DNA from: Chersky-840 sp036511675
GTDB taxonomy: Bacteria > Actinomycetota > Acidimicrobiia > Acidimicrobiales > UBA8190
Length of the DNA stretch: 16,908 nucleotides
Reading direction: 5' to 3'
Assembly: GCA_036511675.1 (NCBI GenBank)
Contig: DATCBU010000091.1
Coordinates: 1-16,908, forward strand
Under the pieces are notes generated by a model. It saw only the letters and a list, made by a program, of their open reading frames with translations. It had not been told where the DNA came from and searched no databases. The position numbers and the translations under genes were made by a program. Of this stretch, positions 13,446-16,908 are shown one piece after another. Numbering within the stretch: the first letter of the stretch is position 1; each line of letters opens with the position of its first letter.

Positions 13446-14707
13446 AGAGCTTTCGTATCCGCGACGAGATGAACGGGGTCACCGAGCCGCCGGGCAAGAC
13501 GTGGTTCTGGGAGCTCGAGGCCGGGGTCATCTTCGCCGACCGATGCATCCAATGCGGCACCTGTGTGGCCGTGTGCCCGTCGAACTCGATCGGCGTCAAC
13601 AAGGACAGCGGGCTGCCCGAGCTGGTCAAGATGTGCACCGGATGCTCGTTGTGCTGGGATTTCTGCCCGCGCGGCGGCCTGCGCTACGAGGCGTTGTGGC
13701 CACCGTCGACGTCGGGATCCGAAGCGGGCGAGGTCCCGGTGGTGGTCAAGTCGGACTCGGCCGACACCTACTGGAAACTGACAGGTGGACCCCCCGGTGA
13801 CGGCCTCGGTGCGGTGATCGGCGAGTATGCGGTGCGCGCCGGCGCTCCTGCCGACGACGTGCAGGACGGCGGCGTGGTCACGGCGATGCTCCTGGCCCTG
13901 CTGGCCGGCGGGGACATCGACGGAGCCCTGGTGTCGCGCCCCAGCGACAACCCCGACGAGCCCTGGAAGGGGATCGCCACCGTCGCCACCACCGCCAAGG
14001 AGATCATCGACGCGGCGGGGAGCTTCTACAACCAGACCATGGCCCTGGCCGAGCTCGACCTCAGCCGGTACGCGCTTCCTCCCAAGCCCCGGCTCGCCGT
14101 GGTGGGTACCCCGTGCGAGATCCAGGGCATCAGGGCCATGCAGGCTCGCCGGTGGCCGACCGGCGCCCACCGGATCGATGCCGTGGCCCTCACGATCGCA
14201 CTGCTGTGCACCAAGAGCTTCGACTACGAGGCACTGATGTTGCGGGAGTTGCGCGACAAGCGCGGCCTCGACCTCGACCGGGTCAGCAAGGTCGACGTGA
14301 TCCGGGGGCGGATGATCGTCGAGTACCGCGACGGGTCGGTGGCCGTCGACGAGCCGGTGAAGGACTTCCACGGCTCGGCGCTCAAGGGTTGTGACGAGTG
14401 TGCCGACTTCCTGGGCCGCGGTGCCGACCTCTCGATCGGCAGCGTGGGATCACTGGCGGGGTGGTCGAGCGTGTTGGTGCGGACCGAAGTCGGGCGTCTG
14501 GCCTTCGACCGTGCCCGGGGGCGCCTGGATGTGCGTGACCTCGACGACCGCGAGGCTCTGGTGCGTCTCGACAACCTGGACAAGCGGATCGCCGAGCGGA
14601 CGCTGCAGCGCAAGCTGGACCCCGACGGGCCCCTGTTCATCGACTTCGCCGAACATCTCGACAGCTACGGCGGGACCGACCGGGCCCCGGTCGTCCGGGA
14701 CCGGTGA
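13442..14707 (+). CDS. FrhB/FqoF-like F420H2 dehydrogenase subunit with two ferredoxin clusters, probable sulfite reductase electron donor
   Basis: A 421-residue iron-sulfur protein. Residues 30-76 form a 2[4Fe-4S] ferredoxin domain: C35xxC38xxC41xxxC45 (followed by PSNSI) and C65xxC68xxC71xxxC75 (followed by PRGGL). The rest is the coenzyme F420 hydrogenase/dehydrogenase beta-subunit (FrhB) fold: DGGVVTAMLLALL (142-154), GSFYNQT (193-199), VVGTPCEIQGI (220-230), LLCTKSF (254-260), KGCDEC (315-320) and ADLSIGSVGSLAGWSSVLVRT (328-348). C225, C256, C317 and C320 could bind a third cluster near the FAD/F420 site. This layout is that of FqoF/FpoF and of the N-terminal half of methanogen Fsr. The ATG overlaps the reductase stop (ATGA), so the proteins should be made in step. 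I infer it passes electrons from F420H2 to the sulfite reductase; reaction with ferredoxin is the alternative. Confidence 0.88.
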   Translation: MKSFRIRDEMNGVTEPPGKTWFWELEAGVIFADRCIQCGTCVAVCPSNSIGVNKDSGLPELVKMCTGCSLCWDFCPRGGLRYEALWPPSTSGSEAGEVPVVVKSDSADTYWKLTGGPPGDGLGAVIGEYAVRAGAPADDVQDGGVVTAMLLALLAGGDIDGALVSRPSDNPDEPWKGIATVATTAKEIIDAAGSFYNQTMALAELDLSRYALPPKPRLAVVGTPCEIQGIRAMQARRWPTGAHRIDAVALTIALLCTKSFDYEALMLRELRDKRGLDLDRVSKVDVIRGRMIVEYRDGSVAVDEPVKDFHGSALKGCDECADFLGRGADLSIGSVGSLAGWSSVLVRTEVGRLAFDRARGRLDVRDLDDREALVRLDNLDKRIAERTLQRKLDPDGPLFIDFAEHLDSYGGTDRAPVVRDR

Positions 14708-15051
14708 GCGGCGCCCGTGAGCGGATCGCCATGAGTGTGGTCGAACCGGCCGAAGGCCTCCGTCTCGACCGCCCCGAAGAGCCCGTGGAGATGCGTGACG
14801 CCCTGCGCGACGCGCTGCTGGCCGGATCGGACTGGCGCGAGGGGTTCTCCGACGACATCTGTATCGGGGTGTGGCTGTGGGAGCGGTGGATGTCCAGCCT
14901 CGAGCCCGTCGGCATGGACCGCGAAGCGTTCGTCGATGTCATCATCTCCTACCGCCGGGAACTGTGGCTGTGGCTGATGGGGGAGCGGACGTGGGACCAG
15001 TGCGTGTCGGGACTGGCGGGCCGGGTGGCGAGGCGCCTGCCCCGACGGTGA
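14704..15051 (+). CDS. Hypothetical protein, last gene of the sulfite reduction operon
   Basis: A 115-residue protein that I do not recognise. It is soluble, rich in charged residues and tryptophan (six Trp), and probably all alpha-helical: an acidic helix EEPVEMRDALRDALLAGS (about 25-42), then WREGFSDDICIGVWLWERWM, REAFVDVIISYRRELWLWLMGERTW, and a basic tail GRVARRLPRR. Two cysteines (C53, C100) are not arranged as a cluster site. No signal peptide is seen. GTG 14704 overlaps the stop of the FrhB-like gene (GTGA); ATG 14731 is an alternative that removes nine residues. The coupled position suggests a role in assembling, docking or regulating the reductase, but this is only inference from context. 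Confidence 0.75.
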   Translation: MSGARERIAMSVVEPAEGLRLDRPEEPVEMRDALRDALLAGSDWREGFSDDICIGVWLWERWMSSLEPVGMDREAFVDVIISYRRELWLWLMGERTWDQCVSGLAGRVARRLPRR

Positions 15052-15065
15052 GCGAGTCGGAGCTT

Positions 15066-15085
15066 CCCGGGGCGACGTCCCGGGG
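15066..15085 (+). terminator. Inverted repeat after the sulfite reduction operon
   Basis: CCCGGG (15066-15071) and CCCGGG (15079-15084), each self-complementary, can pair around a 7-base loop in the 55-base gap before the ABC ATPase gene. It may end the sulfur operon. There is no T-run and the sequence is compositionally cheap here. Confidence 0.25.
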
Positions 15086-15106
15086 CCGCGTCGGGCCCTG
15101 AGTCTC

Positions 15107-15934
15107 GTGTCCGCCCCGGTGCCGGGGACCCCGATACCCGCGGTCCGTCTACGCGGCGTGGGGGTGGTGAGAGACGGCAGGCCCATCCTCGACGACGTCG
15201 ACTGGGAGATCTGGCCGAACGAACGCTGGGCCGTGCTGGGACCCAACGGCTCGGGGAAGACCACGTTGCTGCACGTGGCGGGCATGCGGCTCCTGCCCAC
15301 CCGGGGAACGGTGGAGGTGCTCGGTGCCCGCTACGGGCGGACCGACGCCCGGGCCCTGCGGAGCAGGGTGGCCTTCGTCAGCCAGGCGATCCTGCGGAGC
15401 CTGCGGCCCACCCTCAGCGCCCATGACGTCGTGCTCACGGGGCGACACGCGGCCCTCGAGCCATGCTGGCACCACTACGGGCCCGACGACCACAGCCGGG
15501 CCGAAGCGCTCCTCGCCGATTCGGGGGTCAGCGCCGTCACGGGGCACGAGTTCGGCGTGCTGTCGGAAGGCGAGCGCCAACAGGTGCTCCTGGCCCGGGC
15601 CCTCATGGGTGAGCCCGAGCTCCTGCTCCTGGACGAGCCGGCGGCGGGTCTCGACCTCGGGGCCCGGGAACGGCTGGTGACGCGTCTGGCGGCGTTGGCG
15701 GCCGATCCCGGCGCCGCGCCCCTGGTGTTGGTCACCCACCACGTCGAGGAGATCCCCCCGGGCACGACGCACGTCGCCCTGGTACGAGGAGGCCGGATCG
15801 TGAGGGCGGGGCCGGCGGCGACCGTGCTGAGCTCCTCGGCCGTGTCGGCCTGCTTCGACGTGCCGGTGACTGTCGAGCGATCGGGACACCGGTGGACGGC
15901 GCGAGCGTCGGCACGCGCCGTCGGTGCCGTGTGA
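15107..15934 (+). CDS. ABC transporter ATP-binding protein (YlmA/ModF-like, orphan)
   Basis: A 275-residue single-domain ABC ATPase. Motifs: Walker A GPNGSGKTT (45-53), Q-loop Gln93 in FVSQ, signature LSEGERQQ (152-159), Walker B LLLLDEPAAGLD (172-183) and the H-loop in LVTHHVEEIPPGTTH (197-211). The THHVEEIP and following GGRIV pattern resembles B. subtilis YlmA and ModF-type ATPases rather than classic importer subunits. No permease or binding protein is encoded in the window, so its partner and cargo are unknown; some of these proteins may not work in transport. GTG 15107 is chosen as the closest start before the conserved IPAVRLRGVGVVRDGRPIL; SD support is poor. It is 55 bases after the sulfite operon on the same strand and could be a read-through gene. 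Confidence 0.88.
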   Translation: MSAPVPGTPIPAVRLRGVGVVRDGRPILDDVDWEIWPNERWAVLGPNGSGKTTLLHVAGMRLLPTRGTVEVLGARYGRTDARALRSRVAFVSQAILRSLRPTLSAHDVVLTGRHAALEPCWHHYGPDDHSRAEALLADSGVSAVTGHEFGVLSEGERQQVLLARALMGEPELLLLDEPAAGLDLGARERLVTRLAALAADPGAAPLVLVTHHVEEIPPGTTHVALVRGGRIVRAGPAATVLSSSAVSACFDVPVTVERSGHRWTARASARAVGAV

Positions 15935-15992
15935 AGGCGCGCCGCGACACGGACAGTTCCCGGCCATCCACCCACTGTGACGCCTGTGTCAG

Positions 15993-15998
15993 TAGGGT
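15993..15998 (+). promoter_or_regulatory. Candidate -10 box upstream of the SepX/GlpR-like gene (TAGGGT)
   Basis: TAGGGT lies 32 bases before the TTG start, in a locally less G+C-rich stretch of the gap. RNA would start near 16005 and carry the GAGGGG ribosome-binding sequence at 16022-16027. No standard -35 is obvious. Confidence 0.3.
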
Positions 15999-16030
15999 TT
16001 TGCGAGATCGGAAGGTAGATCGAGGGGTTC

Positions 16031-16609
16031 TTGACGATCGTGGTCCTCCTGATACTCGGCGTAGTCTGGGCGGCGGTGCTGGCACCGAGCCTTCTCCGAC
16101 GGAGATCCGAACGTCGGTCGGGCGATTCCATCGGTGAGTTCCACCACCAACTGCGCGTCCTGCGGCGCACGGGGCCGCCTGTGGTGGCTCCCGCCTTTCG
16201 CCTCATGACGTCGCTCCCCGAGGAATCGTCACGGCGCGACGTCCGGCCCGCTCCTGGCTCTGGTCGGGGACTGATCCTGATCAGGCCCGATGCCACCCCA
16301 TCGCATCCCGCCGCCTCCGTGTCCACACGGCGCCCGGAGCGGTACTTCAGCCCCGAAGCCTGCAAGCGACGCCGTGACGTGCTCGGCGCCATGGCGTGTG
16401 TGATCTTCGGCTCCGGGGTGCTCGGTGCCATCCCGGTCCTGCGACCCCTGTTGGGGCTGACGGCGTTCGCCGTCGTGGTGTGCGTCGTGTACGTGGTGAC
16501 CCTCGTCCGGCTGGGGGGCAGGGCCACCGAGCGCGCTGCCAAGTTGCGGTACTTGCCCGAGCCGGTGGAGGACGAGCCCACGATTGTCATCCGCCGCGCC
16601 GCCCGCTGA
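16031..16609 (+). CDS. SepX/GlpR-like divisome membrane protein
   Basis: A 192-residue membrane protein. One hydrophobic helix lies at the extreme N-terminus (2-20), followed by LAPSLLRRRSERR, SIGEFHHQLRVLRR, a Pro/Ser-rich variable linker (about 50-100), KRRRDVLGAM, then two close membrane helices (about 117-137 and 139-160) and a polar tail. This architecture, with an (L)xPxxLRRR and F...LRVL motif after the first helix and RRR-VL before the last pair, matches actinobacterial SepX/GlpR, membrane proteins that help organise FtsZ and bind the gephyrin-like Glp. The match is to a remembered pattern, not a search. TTG 16031 is preceded by GAGGGG and gives a complete first helix; GTG 16040 is an alternative. 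It ends 11 bases before the next gene, so the two are probably co-transcribed. Confidence 0.7.
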   Translation: MTIVVLLILGVVWAAVLAPSLLRRRSERRSGDSIGEFHHQLRVLRRTGPPVVAPAFRLMTSLPEESSRRDVRPAPGSGRGLILIRPDATPSHPAASVSTRRPERYFSPEACKRRRDVLGAMACVIFGSGVLGAIPVLRPLLGLTAFAVVVCVVYVVTLVRLGGRATERAAKLRYLPEPVEDEPTIVIRRAAR

Positions 16610-16620
16610 CATCGTCGTCG

Positions 16621-16908
16621 GTGTCCTCCGAGACGCGCAGGGCCGATCTGGCAAGGCTCGGTGACCACGCTCTGGCGCAGCTTGACGCCGCCCATCGGGC
16701 CCGTGAGTCGGCGCTGGCGTCGTGCCGGGAGACCATCCGGGCGTGTGGGCTCGCCATCCGTGCCGTGCACCGGCTGCAGCCCACCGAGACCGCCAGTCGG
16801 ATCGCCGAAGCCGACGAGGGCCTGCGGCGCGCCCAACAGGCCGTGGCTCCTCACCCCGGCCTCGCTGCGGCGGGGTTCCTCCACGATGCCGAGAAGGAGC
16901 TGGCCGAG
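16621..16908 (+). CDS. Translin-family protein, N-terminal part, runs off the window
   Basis: Reading from GTG 16621 there are 96 sense codons to the window end. The protein is alpha-helical: RADLARLGDHALAQLDAAHRAR, then ESALASCRETIRACGLAIRAVHRLQ (about 30-54), an acidic helix with EADEGLRRAQQA, and HPGLAAAGFLHDAEKELAE at the end. The pattern R..I...AIRAVHR, L..HP.L...GF..DA.KE is that of the translin/TRAX superfamily, nucleic-acid-binding helical-bundle proteins that form ring oligomers and, in archaeal and eukaryotic members, cleave RNA. The later Glu residues of the nuclease site would lie beyond the window. The start is uncertain, as the frame is open further upstream. The family call is from memory of archaeal and actinobacterial members and needs a profile search. 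Confidence 0.6.
   Translation, partial: MSSETRRADLARLGDHALAQLDAAHRARESALASCRETIRACGLAIRAVHRLQPTETASRIAEADEGLRRAQQAVAPHPGLAAAGFLHDAEKELAE

Noticed and set aside
15475..16884. 469-codon open frame on the minus strand at the right end
   Set aside because: It overlaps the ABC ATPase, SepX/GlpR-like and translin-like genes, is rich in Arg, Ser and Thr without motifs, and is read as a shadow.
1..16908. tRNA or rRNA genes, CRISPR arrays, insertion sequences, phage or toxin-antitoxin genes
   Set aside because: No cloverleaf-like segment, regularly spaced repeat, transposase or integrase motif was noticed; short tRNA-like folds could still be missed by eye.

Overview
The window is very G+C-rich and densely coded, with many GTG starts, 1-4 base gene overlaps, TAnnnT-type -10 boxes close to start codons, and several proteins of actinobacterial type (a GabD1-like dehydrogenase, a SepX/GlpR-like divisome protein, iron-sulfur CysH, NirA/SirA-type reductase). 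This points to the chromosome of an actinobacterium, possibly an Acidimicrobiia relative; the class is inference from style, not proof. No rRNA, tRNA, insertion sequence, CRISPR array or phage gene was seen, and no stretch above about 220 bases lacks a gene.

Layout. 1-613: the 3' end of a copper-dependent monooxygenase-like protein (PHM C-domain type). 623-1393 (minus): a sirtuin deacylase, divergent from an MFS exporter (1428-2669), which overlaps by 4 bases a short AMP-forming acyl-CoA synthetase (2666-4021). A succinate-semialdehyde dehydrogenase (4118-5482) follows, then a stand-alone GT2 glycosyltransferase (5618-6565) with visibly lower G+C, bracketed by two inverted repeats. On the minus strand lie a PNPOx-like split-barrel protein (6649-7119) and a MarR regulator (7214-7762).

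The core, 7828-15051, is a two-armed assimilatory sulfate reduction locus around one A+T-rich control region (about 10840-10900). The minus arm is cysD-cysN-sirC: sulfate activation to APS, and the oxidase/ferrochelatase step that helps make siroheme. The plus arm is cysH, a ferredoxin-type siroheme sulfite (or nitrite) reductase, an FrhB/FqoF-like protein with two ferredoxin clusters, and a 115-residue protein of unknown function, every junction overlapping. Together they could take sulfate to sulfide by the APS route. There is no APS kinase domain, NADPH flavoprotein subunit or ferredoxin-NADP reductase in the window. The FrhB-like partner suggests instead that reduced coenzyme F420 supplies the electrons: a split, two-subunit analogue of the methanogen F420-dependent sulfite reductase Fsr. 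This is the most notable observation here. A second oddity is that CysH has Thr where the fourth cluster cysteine is expected.

After the sulfur operon come an orphan ABC ATPase (15107-15934), a SepX/GlpR-like membrane protein (16031-16609) and the start of a translin-family protein (16621 to the window end).
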